From the NCBI GenBank assembly GCA_910585345.1, contig CAJUDS010000001.1:62001-126000 (forward strand): 64,000 bases of DNA. The letters are read 5' to 3'. Within the stretch, counting starts at the first letter, position 1. Every line of letters starts with the position of its first letter. The position numbers were made by a program, and so were the translations under genes. The DNA is from an uncultured Lachnospiraceae bacterium. Its GTDB lineage: Bacteria > Bacillota > Clostridia > Lachnospirales > Lachnospiraceae. Shown in pieces: positions 52,585-60,864 of the stretch. The notes under the pieces were generated by a model. It was not told the origin of the DNA. It ran no database searches and worked only from the letters and a program-made list of their open reading frames with translations.

Positions 52585-54246
52585 GTGGAGCGCAAAGAGA
52601 TAGATGCCGGTATGATTGCAAAAATGTTTTTATCAGGTGCCCGGAATCTGGAGGCAAAAAAAGAATGGATCAATGAATTGAATGTATTTCCGGTGCCTGA
52701 TGGAGATACCGGTACCAATATGACTATGACAATTCTGTCTGCGGCCAGGGAAGTGGCCGCTCTGCAAAATCCTGATATGCACGGACTGGCAAAGGCGATA
52801 GCTTCCGGTTCCCTGAGAGGAGCAAGGGGCAATTCCGGCGTTATTCTGTCGCAGTTGTTCCGGGGGTTTACAAAAGGTATTCAGGCATATGAGAGCGTTT
52901 CGGTGCCGGTTCTGGCAGACGCCTTTACAAAGGCGGTGGAGACCGCCTATAAAGCTGTTATGAAACCAAAAGAAGGTACGATACTGACCGTTGCCCGCGG
53001 CGGCGCTGAAAAAGCAGTCCAGCTCAGTGAAGATGGTGAGGAAGATTTGGACAGATTTTTCAGTCAGGTGATAGAGCATATGGAATATGTGCTGAAACAG
53101 ACGCCTGATATGCTGCCCGTACTGAAACAGGCAGGTGTGGTGGATTCCGGCGGACAGGGGCTTTTGGAAGTGCTGAAGGGCGCTTATGATGCATTTCTTG
53201 GAAAAGAGATTACTGCTGCGCCTATTTTGCCGGTAGAGAATGCGCAAAGTGGCGGCGGCATCGTTTCGGCCGAGGCGGATATTCGGTTCGGCTATTGTAC
53301 GGAGTTCATCATTATGCTGCAGAAGGCTGTAAAAAAGGCAGAGGAAGATGCATTGAAAGCATATCTGGAATCCATAGGGGACTCCATTGTAGTGGTTGCT
53401 GACGAAGAGGTCATTAAGGTACATGTACATACCAATGACCCTGGCCTTGCAATTCAAAAGGCATTGTCATATGGTGCGCTTTCTCATATGAAAATTGATA
53501 ATATGCGTCTGGAACATCAGGAAAAATTGTTCCGCTCCTTTGACCATGCGGCAGATCGGCAGGCAGAGAGTGAACCGATGCCCAAGAAAGATATTGGATT
53601 TATTGCCGTGTCTGCGGGAGAAGGACTCAACCGGATTTTCAGAGAACTGGGAGTTGATTATATCATCGAGGGCGGACAGACGATGAACCCCAGTACCGAA
53701 GATCTGCTGAAGGCGATCGAGAGGGTAAATGCAGATACCATTTTCATTCTTCCCAATAATAAAAATATAGTACTGGCGGCAAATCAGGCAAAAGAGATGA
53801 CAAAGGACAAAAATGTCATTGTCATCCCTACGAGTACGGTACCACAGGGGATTACGGCTATTATTGCGTATGTGCCTGAACTTTCGGAAGAAGAAAATGA
53901 GGCTGTGATACGGGAAGAAATTACACATGTGAAGACCGGTCAGATTACGTACGCGGTCAGAGATACTTCCGTTAACGGAAAGGAGATTCACCAGGGAGAC
54001 TATATGGGGATTGGAGATGCAGGAATTGTTGCGGTGAGCGCGGATATGGAGCAGGCCGTGCTGGCAACGGTTGATGCGTTAGCGGATGAAGAGACAGAAC
54101 TGCTCAGTATTTACTATGGGAATGAGATCGCGCAGGAAGATGCGGAAAGCCTGAAAAAGAAGATCGTGGGCAGGCATCCGGACATGGATATTGAACTGCA
54201 GGACGGCGGTCAGCCGGTATACTATTATCTGATTTCTGCAGAATGA
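52585..54246 (+). CDS. fakA: Fatty acid kinase FakA (DAK2 domain)
   Basis: 553 residues. The N-terminal DAK2 kinase domain (INELNVFPVPDGDTGTNMTMTILSA, SLRGARGNSGVILSQLFRG) binds ATP. The middle and C-terminal FakA regions (GQTMNPSTEDLLKAIERVNADTIFILPNNKNIVLAANQA) complete the protein. It phosphorylates exogenous fatty acids bound to FakB (DegV); a degV gene lies downstream of recG. The GTG start at 52585 has AGGAGG eight bases upstream. A terminator follows. Confidence 0.95.
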   Translation: MERKEIDAGMIAKMFLSGARNLEAKKEWINELNVFPVPDGDTGTNMTMTILSAAREVAALQNPDMHGLAKAIASGSLRGARGNSGVILSQLFRGFTKGIQAYESVSVPVLADAFTKAVETAYKAVMKPKEGTILTVARGGAEKAVQLSEDGEEDLDRFFSQVIEHMEYVLKQTPDMLPVLKQAGVVDSGGQGLLEVLKGAYDAFLGKEITAAPILPVENAQSGGGIVSAEADIRFGYCTEFIIMLQKAVKKAEEDALKAYLESIGDSIVVVADEEVIKVHVHTNDPGLAIQKALSYGALSHMKIDNMRLEHQEKLFRSFDHAADRQAESEPMPKKDIGFIAVSAGEGLNRIFRELGVDYIIEGGQTMNPSTEDLLKAIERVNADTIFILPNNKNIVLAANQAKEMTKDKNVIVIPTSTVPQGITAIIAYVPELSEEENEAVIREEITHVKTGQITYAVRDTSVNGKEIHQGDYMGIGDAGIVAVSADMEQAVLATVDALADEETELLSIYYGNEIAQEDAESLKKKIVGRHPDMDIELQDGGQPVYYYLISAE

Positions 54247-54296
54247 TAAAAAATAACCGCCGAAAGTTTGAGAGGGCGGCAGGGCATCGTCGGGTA

Positions 54297-54327
54297 AAAG
54301 GATAGGAGACAGCGCTCCTATCTTTTT
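54297..54327 (+). terminator. Intrinsic terminator after fakA
   Basis: GATAGGAG and CTCCTATC around ACAGCG, followed by TTTTT; preceded by AAAAG so it may also serve the convergent regulator gene. Confidence 0.85.
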
Positions 54328-54336
54328 ACGGAACGG

Positions 54337-55071
54337 TCAGTCGCGTATTTTTGTCAAAATGTATCCGAACCGAATCCATTTTGCGCTTTCCGTTTCGTTA
54401 TGGCGGTCGATAGCGATAGGTTCTCCGTATCCGTTGATTGGTTCCAGAATCCAGGAGGACGCGGGCATAAGTCTGCGGATATAAGCTCTTCCGTTTTCTT
54501 TATTGAAAAAAATTCCGGTATCGCCTTCACGGACCGATTTACGGCAGACGAGCAGGATGTCTCCGAGATTATAGACCGGATGCAGGTGATCGGATGTGAC
54601 CTGAATGCCGCAATAAAGATCGTCTCCGAATTTTTTGCGGTAGGATGCCGCGTTGATTTTGAAAAAATTGGAGGAATCGTATACCATGCCGTCCTGCATA
54701 TTTCCTGTGGGTACGAAAACCGTGATATAATCGTTACAGTTTTCGTGGGAAACAGAAAACTCAATTTCAAAATCGATAATTCCCTCAATAAAATTTTTCT
54801 GCCGTAATGACAGCTCTTTTAACTTCAGTATGATTTCCGTGTCTTCCTGATAATCGTCTATCAGTTCGAAAATCCATTTTCCTGTCATATGCTGCATGAG
54901 ATATACGGTGTATAAATCTACCTTCGCCGTTACGCCGGAAACCATCTTCTTATAACCGGAAAGAGACATCTCTAATTTTTTAGCCATCTGCGCCTGCGTC
55001 AGATTTTGTTTCAGCCTTTCTTTCTCCACATTTAGAATGAAGTTACTTACGATTTCCTGTTTTGTCAACAT
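54337..55071 (-). CDS. LexA/CI-like (S24-fold) regulator with degenerate catalytic site
   Basis: 244 residues. An N-terminal XRE-type helix-turn-helix (LTQAQMAKKLEMSLSGYKKMV) is followed by a C-terminal S24-like domain (DDLYCGIQVTSDHLHPVYNLGDILLVCRKS, GDTGIFFNKENGRAYIRRL). The usual Ser-Met-x-Pro segment reads SDHLHP, and the position of the general-base Lys is Arg (YIRRL), so self-cleavage looks doubtful. GAGGGAAA precedes the start. It is divergent from the Spo0A-like gene and lies between fakA and recG, which are normally near neighbours. Confidence 0.8.
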   Translation of the reverse strand: MLTKQEIVSNFILNVEKERLKQNLTQAQMAKKLEMSLSGYKKMVSGVTAKVDLYTVYLMQHMTGKWIFELIDDYQEDTEIILKLKELSLRQKNFIEGIIDFEIEFSVSHENCNDYITVFVPTGNMQDGMVYDSSNFFKINAASYRKKFGDDLYCGIQVTSDHLHPVYNLGDILLVCRKSVREGDTGIFFNKENGRAYIRRLMPASSWILEPINGYGEPIAIDRHNETESAKWIRFGYILTKIRD

Positions 55072-55086
55072 GCGTTTCCCTCAAAT

Positions 55087-55139
55087 AGTTACTTTTTTAC
55101 CCATTTTATCCATTCCAATGGACAAAAAAGTTACTTTTT
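55087..55139. promoter_or_regulatory. Candidate operator: paired direct repeats around a palindrome
   Basis: AGTTACTTTTT occurs at 55087-55097 and again at 55129-55139, 42 bases apart (about four helical turns). Between them TCCATTCCAATGGA (55109-55122) is a perfect inverted repeat with a two-base centre. All lie in the intergenic region shared by the CI-like and Spo0A-like genes. Confidence 0.6.
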
Positions 55140-55167
55140 GTCTACGACAGTACTACCTATCTCATTA

Positions 55168-55173
55168 TATAAT
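55168..55173 (+). promoter_or_regulatory. -10 box of the Spo0A-like gene
   Basis: A perfect TATAAT sits 59 bases before the ATG. The matching -35 region is weak (ACGACA, 18 bases upstream), which suits a regulated promoter. Confidence 0.45.
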
Positions 55174-55232
55174 CCAAATTACAACATAGAATTATAACAT
55201 AGGAAATTTAAAAAAGGAAGGACAGGAGAAAC

Positions 55233-55676
55233 ATGAAAAGGGAAATTGTGGAAAATACACTGATTTCAATGGGAATGCCAATAAAACTGAAAGGCTTTCA
55301 GTATATAGTGGATGCGGTCATGCTGTTAGATACACCGGAATGGAAAAATCCCAAATGGACAGCCCTCTATTACAAAATAGGAACGATGAATCAGGATACG
55401 GGCTCAAGAGTGGAACGGGCAATCAGAAACGCATTTTTGAAAACACGTACCAAGGTTGCCGATTATGAAATGATCGAACATTACATTGGTTTTACCAATT
55501 GTGAAAACTCCAATTCCATTTCATTTCTTTATAAAAATATAAAGGATGAGAATCCGGAACCGGAGCAGGAAGAAGCAGTCCCGGAAGAACTGCAGACATT
55601 TAATGAAGTAACTGCAGAAATGATCCGGGAAATCGTGCGCCAGACGCTGAAAGAAATGCTGTTTGAACTTGCGTAG
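55233..55676 (+). CDS. Stand-alone Spo0A C-terminal domain protein
   Basis: 147 residues. Residues about 5-110 follow the Spo0A DNA-binding fold: VENTLISMGMPIKLKGFQYIVDAVMLL, YYKIGTMNQDTGSRVERAIRNAF (recognition helix), HYIGFTNCENSNSISFLY. There is no receiver. An acidic stretch (ENPEPEQEEAVPEE) and a C-terminal helix (EMIREIVRQTLKEML) may serve dimerisation. GACAGGAG precedes the ATG. It differs strongly from the Spo0A at 14070, so this is a separate lineage rather than a recent copy. Its targets are unknown. Confidence 0.85.
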   Translation: MKREIVENTLISMGMPIKLKGFQYIVDAVMLLDTPEWKNPKWTALYYKIGTMNQDTGSRVERAIRNAFLKTRTKVADYEMIEHYIGFTNCENSNSISFLYKNIKDENPEPEQEEAVPEELQTFNEVTAEMIREIVRQTLKEMLFELA

Positions 55677-55694
55677 AAATGGATAGGAGATGAA

Positions 55695-55729
55695 ATTGAT
55701 AAGGCAGTGCAGTGCACTACCTTATCAAT
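55695..55729. terminator. Hairpin between the Spo0A-like and LRR genes
   Basis: ATTGATAAGG and CCTTATCAAT form ten perfect pairs, continued by AGTG/CACT. There is no T tract; it overlaps the 3' end of the LRR gene. Confidence 0.5.
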
Positions 55730-57681
55730 GTGACAGCATCATTGAGCTCAAGATCCGCCGTGTCGGCAATGGGGTTGTCAGTACAGTTCACCATATACAG
55801 ATCGGGCAGGCCGGAAAGCGGTGATAAATCTGTTATATAGTTATCGGTAATATCAAGCGCCTGTAAAGCGGTAAGTCCATCATCGACAATGAAGGAGAGA
55901 TCGGTCAGTTCATTGCCTGCCAGGTATAATTCGGTAAGATTCGGGAAGTTGGAGAACAGATCCATATGTTCCGACAGGGAAATAGGTTCTTCGTCCTGCA
56001 GAGAGCCATAAGCGTTTGGATCCGCAATGGGGGAAAGCGTGACATTGTTCATATTGATAAGATACAAATTCTCATTCAGGGAAACGTTCTCCACCAAAAA
56101 TCCTATGTTGCAGTCTTCCATGTAAAACTCCTGCAGTGTAGGAATCGCAAGAAGAGGGGCTGCATCGGCGTAAACAGTGCTGCCGCTGATATCCAGATAA
56201 CCCAGGTTTGGCAGTTCTGTTACAGGCTTCAGGGAGATAAAATATCCCGACATATCAAGCAGCTCCAGAAATTCCAGATTCTGCATTCCCGACAGGACGG
56301 ACAAATCTTCACAGTTACAGTCCTCAAGCGATAATCCATTGAGTCCTGTTGCATCGGATAAAGGACGCAGATCCCCTGCACCATGTATACTCAGATATTC
56401 CAGGTTTTCCAGTCCGGCAAAGGATGGCAGCACATCCTGATAAGAGACAAAAAGCTGCAATTGTGTCAGGCCCGTCAGTTTTTCGATTACGCTGAAATCA
56501 CTGAGTTTCCAGGTGTTTTCCAGATAAAGACACTCCATAGTGCCGCTGCAGGATTCGAGGGGTTCGATGGACATCAGCTCTTCGGCATTTTTGATATACA
56601 AATAATACAGACCGGGCATGTTTTTGACGAAGCCGATATCTTTCAGGGCGGACGAATCAATGGAAAGCGCTTCAAGATTGTTCATATCATACAGAGGACT
56701 GAAATCCGTCATATGCGCACAGTCGTCCAATGCAAGCATTTCCAGTTCTGTCAGGGAGGTCAACGCACTGATATCATCTATATATGCGCAGTCAATGGTC
56801 AAAGCGGTCAGATGCGGAAAATTTTCAATACCATCACAGGAATCCATGAAGATAGTGGAGTAGAGTTGTAAAGTTTCGAGCTTTTCAGGATGGGAAACAG
56901 CTTCACATAATTCCGCAATTGTCAATTCGGATGCTAAATAGGACAGATTTTCGAGACCGCTTAGGTCTTCCGGACTTACGCTTCCGTACTCGATAGACAG
57001 AGCAGTCAAACCGGGAAAACAGGAGAGGTCTGCGTAATCAATATAATAGCTGCCATCTACATAATAGCCATTTTCTGTGCCGTCAGCCATGATACAGTAA
57101 ATACACTTGTTGTTATCGTCGTCATAATAGAAAGACAATTCCGTGATCTGCGACAGTTCCTGTTCGGAAATTTCCGTGTAGTCCTTCCCAAAAATTTCCT
57201 GAATCAGATCGCAAAAGAATTCAGATTCCGGTATCGTACGAGCCGTATTGGCGCTATAGTCAGCCGTTTCCTGTTCCTGCGAAGCAGCGGGAGAGGAAAC
57301 GGTTGTTTTTGTGCTGGATATAACGGCGGCAATCGTAATTCCGACTGTGGCCAGTAGGAGCACAGCCACAATGGAAATCAAGGCAATGCTGCCTGCGCCG
57401 ATGCCGCCGCCTTTTCCGTGTACGCTGACGGCGGTAACCGCAGGACGCATACGCGGCGGCATTTGCGGCTGCTGAGGAGGGGTGTTGGAGCCGCGGGAAG
57501 GCGGGACATTTGAGCCGGGAGAGACGCCTGCCGGGGTTTGGAGAGGCACAAAATCGTTCGCCTGGGAGACAGAGGCGGCGTTTTTGTCGATGACCTGATA
57601 ATAGCCGCATTCCGGACAAACCATACGACCGTTGCTTTCCCGCATTTTTTTTGAACAAAGGGGACATTTTTCTAATTTCAT
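55717..57681 (-). CDS. Zinc-ribbon, single-TM protein with external leucine-rich repeats
   Basis: 654 residues. A zinc ribbon at the N-terminus (CPLCSKKM...MVCPECGYYQ) is followed by a Pro/Gly/Ser-rich linker, one membrane helix near residues 110-135 (IALISIVAVLLLATVGITIAAVI) and a large outer part with at least twelve leucine-rich repeats (LEMLALDDCAHMTDFSPLYDMNNLEALSIDSSALKDIGFV). The ATG at 57681 has AAAGGA upstream; a further in-frame ATG at 57747 lacks one. It is probably a cell-surface binding protein; the ligand is unknown. Confidence 0.82.
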   Translation of the reverse strand: MKLEKCPLCSKKMRESNGRMVCPECGYYQVIDKNAASVSQANDFVPLQTPAGVSPGSNVPPSRGSNTPPQQPQMPPRMRPAVTAVSVHGKGGGIGAGSIALISIVAVLLLATVGITIAAVISSTKTTVSSPAASQEQETADYSANTARTIPESEFFCDLIQEIFGKDYTEISEQELSQITELSFYYDDDNNKCIYCIMADGTENGYYVDGSYYIDYADLSCFPGLTALSIEYGSVSPEDLSGLENLSYLASELTIAELCEAVSHPEKLETLQLYSTIFMDSCDGIENFPHLTALTIDCAYIDDISALTSLTELEMLALDDCAHMTDFSPLYDMNNLEALSIDSSALKDIGFVKNMPGLYYLYIKNAEELMSIEPLESCSGTMECLYLENTWKLSDFSVIEKLTGLTQLQLFVSYQDVLPSFAGLENLEYLSIHGAGDLRPLSDATGLNGLSLEDCNCEDLSVLSGMQNLEFLELLDMSGYFISLKPVTELPNLGYLDISGSTVYADAAPLLAIPTLQEFYMEDCNIGFLVENVSLNENLYLINMNNVTLSPIADPNAYGSLQDEEPISLSEHMDLFSNFPNLTELYLAGNELTDLSFIVDDGLTALQALDITDNYITDLSPLSGLPDLYMVNCTDNPIADTADLELNDAVTLIR

Positions 57682-57912
57682 CTGTATTGCATTCCTTTCG
57701 TAGTATGAGATAGACACAGATATCATAAAGACTCTGCAGTGATTCATTTATTATACCATAAATTACGCTGTCTTGAAATAGTGCATTGGTCTGTGTCTGT
57801 TTCCATACTGCCTGTTTTTACGCAGGAGCAGGCAAGCGATTCCGCTATAATTTTAATTTAACTTGTATAACGCCTGCTGTTTATAGTAAAATAAATCTGA
57901 AAACGGACAGGT

Positions 57913-59940
57913 ATGGGGAATACAATGGAACAGAAGACGGAAATCAGGGCGTTAAAAGGGATAGGAGAAAAAACAGCGGCACATTTTGCCAGATTGGGTA
58001 TTCTTACGATTGATGATTTGCTGCAGCATTATCCTATCGGATATGATACATTCCAGGAGACGGTATCCATCCGTGCAATCAGGGCAGGAGAGCTGTGCGC
58101 AGTACAGGGACGGCTGGTAAAGGGCATTTCCGGCAGAAAGCTGCGCAGTCTTACAGTTTCTAACTGTCAGATTTGTGATGAAACGGGGATATTGTCTCTT
58201 ACCTTTTTCAATATGCCTTATCTGAAAAATATGATAAAGCCGGATCAGCTATATGTTTTCAGAGGTGTGGCACAGGGAAAAGAGGGAAAATGGAAAATGG
58301 AGCAGCCTGCGGTGTATACGCCGCAGGCGTACGAAGAATTACTGCATACGCTGCAGCCGAAATACGCTCTGACTGCCGGGCTGACAAATCATGGGGTGAC
58401 AAAGGCCATACGGCAGGCTTTTTCGGTTTGTGATTCGATAGAGGAGTATTTACCGGACCGAATCAGGGAACGCTATGGACTGACAGGACGTCGTGATGCG
58501 CTGGAAGGCATTCATTTTCCTGTGAACCGGGAATTGCTGCGCTGTGCGAGGAGACGTCTCGTGTTTGACGAGTTTTTTTTGTTTATGCTGCAGATCCGTA
58601 AGTGCAAAGCGTATGGGGAAAGTGTCAAAAACCCCCGCCGGATGATGGAAACGGCAGATTGCGTCCGTCTTCAGGAGCGTCTGCCGTATTGTCTGACTGC
58701 GGCGCAGAAAAGAACCTGGGAGGAAATCAAAACCGACCTGCAGAGCGAGTCAGTTATGAACCGCCTTGTACAGGGAGACGTCGGGAGCGGCAAGACGATC
58801 ATTGCCATACTGGCGCTGCTGATGACGGTTTCCAACGGTTACCAGGGGGCTATGATGGCGCCTACGGAAGTGCTGGCAAGACAGCACTTTGAGACGATTA
58901 CAGAGATGGGTAAAAAATATCAGCTGCCGTTCGCTCCGGCGCTTCTCACCGGCTCAATGACGGCAAAGGAGAAACGAAAGGCGTATGAGCGCATCGAATC
59001 GGGAGATGCCAACGTGATTGTCGGTACCCATGCGCTGATTCAGGAAAAAGTTGTTTACCGGAATCTGGCTCTTGTCATAACGGATGAACAGCACCGTTTC
59101 GGCGTGCGGCAGCGGGAGGCGCTGGCAGGAAAGGGAATGGATACCCATGTACTTGTGATGAGCGCCACGCCGATACCGAGGACGCTGGCCATCATTCTGT
59201 ACGGGGATTTACATGTATCGGTGATCGATGAACTGCCTGCTGACCGTCTGCCGGTTAAAAATTGTGTGGTAGGCTGCAAAAGCCGGGATACGGTATACCA
59301 GTTTATACGGAAGGAAGTTGCTAAGGGCAGGCAGGCATATGTAATCTGTCCTATGGTGGAAGCGGGCGAGATGGAAGGGCTGGAAAATGTAACCGATTAT
59401 ACGGGAAAGCTGCAGACGCTTTTCCCGGACCATATACAGATAGCCTGTCTGCACGGTAAGATGAAGCCGTCGGAAAAAAACCGCATTATGGAAGCGTTTG
59501 GACGGGGTGATATAGATATTCTCGTCTCTACTACGGTGATTGAAGTAGGAATTAACGTACCCAATGCAACGGTGATGGCGGTGGAAAATGCGGAACGCTT
59601 CGGGCTGGCGCAGCTCCATCAGCTCCGGGGACGTGTAGGCAGAGGAAAAGAGCAGTCTTACTGTATTTTTATCAGTTCTTCCGATCAAAAAAATACGATC
59701 GAACGGCTGTCAATCTTAAATCAATCCAACGATGGGTTTTATATTGCCGGTGAAGACCTGCGGCTGCGGGGTCCGGGCGATCTGTTTGGCGTCCGGCAGA
59801 GCGGCGGCATGGAATTTAAAATTGCAGATATCTATCAGGATGCCGGAGAGCTTCGGGATGCCAGCGAAGCGGTGGAGCTGTTTGCGCAGGAGGGAGAGAC
59901 GTTTTCTTCCCTTCCTCATGTTGACTTTCGAAGCATCTGA
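57913..59940 (+). CDS. recG: ATP-dependent DNA helicase RecG
   Basis: 675 residues. The N-terminal wedge domain binds branched DNA, and the helicase core has Walker A GDVGSGKTIIAILALL, DEQH in VITDEQHRFGVRQR, MSATPIPRTLAI, and QLHQLRGRVGRG. It remodels stalled forks. ATG 57913 is used; ATG 57925 would trim four residues. In Bacillus it lies close to yloU-yloV; here 3.6 kb separates it from fakA. Confidence 0.96.
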   Translation: MGNTMEQKTEIRALKGIGEKTAAHFARLGILTIDDLLQHYPIGYDTFQETVSIRAIRAGELCAVQGRLVKGISGRKLRSLTVSNCQICDETGILSLTFFNMPYLKNMIKPDQLYVFRGVAQGKEGKWKMEQPAVYTPQAYEELLHTLQPKYALTAGLTNHGVTKAIRQAFSVCDSIEEYLPDRIRERYGLTGRRDALEGIHFPVNRELLRCARRRLVFDEFFLFMLQIRKCKAYGESVKNPRRMMETADCVRLQERLPYCLTAAQKRTWEEIKTDLQSESVMNRLVQGDVGSGKTIIAILALLMTVSNGYQGAMMAPTEVLARQHFETITEMGKKYQLPFAPALLTGSMTAKEKRKAYERIESGDANVIVGTHALIQEKVVYRNLALVITDEQHRFGVRQREALAGKGMDTHVLVMSATPIPRTLAIILYGDLHVSVIDELPADRLPVKNCVVGCKSRDTVYQFIRKEVAKGRQAYVICPMVEAGEMEGLENVTDYTGKLQTLFPDHIQIACLHGKMKPSEKNRIMEAFGRGDIDILVSTTVIEVGINVPNATVMAVENAERFGLAQLHQLRGRVGRGKEQSYCIFISSSDQKNTIERLSILNQSNDGFYIAGEDLRLRGPGDLFGVRQSGGMEFKIADIYQDAGELRDASEAVELFAQEGETFSSLPHVDFRSI

Positions 59941-59949
59941 AAGTAAAAT
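59921..59949 (+). promoter_or_regulatory. Promoter of degV and possibly the cbi genes
   Basis: TTGACT (59921-59926), 17 bases, TAAAAT (59944-59949), overlapping the recG 3' end, about 41 bases before the degV start. Confidence 0.65.
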
Positions 59950-59989
59950 AGATAAGAATGTGCTATGTAACAGGAAAGGAAACGATAAC

Positions 59990-60856
59990 GTGTCAAAAAC
60001 TGCAATCGTAACGGACAGCAACAGCGGTATTACGCAAAAAGAAGCGGACGAGTCCGGCGTATATGTACTCCCGATGCCTTTTATGATAGAAGATACAACT
60101 TATTATGAAGAAAAGGATTTACTGCAGGACGCTTTTTATGAAAAAATGGCGGCGGGTGCAAGGATCACCACATCACAACCGGCGCCGGACGAGGTGATGG
60201 GGCTGTGGGACAGACTGCTACAGGACTATGAAGAGCTTGTCTATATCCCGATGTCCAGCGGACTGTCGGGTTCGTGCCATACGGCGCAGCTTCTTGCGCA
60301 GGATTATGAGGACAAAGTAGCCGTAGTGGACAACCAGCGTATTTCCGTGACACAGAGAAGAAGCGTACAGGACGCTCTTTATCTGGCAACGGAAAAGGGG
60401 ATGAACGCACAGGAAATCAAAGCGTTTCTGGAACGGGATAAATTTAATTCCAGTATTTACATTATGCTGGATACGCTGACCTATTTAAAAAAAGGCGGAC
60501 GGATTACACCTGCCGCCGCTGCGCTTGGCAATATCCTGCGTCTGAAGCCGGTTCTGCAGATTCAGGGAGAAAAGCTGGATGCTTTTGCCAAAGCCCGTAC
60601 TACCGCCCAGGGGAAAACAATTATGGTAAATGCCGTCAAAAGTGACATTGCTGAGCGTTTTGGCGGCAGTGTGGATGACGTATGGCTTTTTATCGCCCAC
60701 AGCCATAATGAGAGCGGCGCGCGGATATTCCGGCAAGAACTGGCAAAGGAGTTCCCGGACTGCAGGATCGAGATACAGAGACTGTCTCTCAGCATTGGCT
60801 GTCATATTGGACCCGGCGCGCTGGCGCTGGCCTGTGCGCGAAAGATTTCCCTGTAG
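59990..60856 (+). CDS. DegV family fatty acid-binding protein (FakB-like)
   Basis: 288 residues. TAIVTDSNSGITQKEADESGVYVLPMPFMIEDTTYYE, ITTSQPAPDEV and PMSSGLSGSCHTAQLLAQDY are the DegV motifs contacting the fatty acid carboxylate. Together with FakA (52585-54246) it would bring in exogenous fatty acids as acyl phosphate. The GTG at 59990 has AAAGGA nine bases upstream and gives the family's standard length. cbiD starts eight bases after the stop. Confidence 0.9.
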   Translation: MSKTAIVTDSNSGITQKEADESGVYVLPMPFMIEDTTYYEEKDLLQDAFYEKMAAGARITTSQPAPDEVMGLWDRLLQDYEELVYIPMSSGLSGSCHTAQLLAQDYEDKVAVVDNQRISVTQRRSVQDALYLATEKGMNAQEIKAFLERDKFNSSIYIMLDTLTYLKKGGRITPAAAALGNILRLKPVLQIQGEKLDAFAKARTTAQGKTIMVNAVKSDIAERFGGSVDDVWLFIAHSHNESGARIFRQELAKEFPDCRIEIQRLSLSIGCHIGPGALALACARKISL

Positions 60857-60864
60857 GCGGTCAT

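Noticed and set aside
60857..60864. Cobalamin riboswitch before cbiD
   Set aside because: Only eight bases lie between degV and cbiD.
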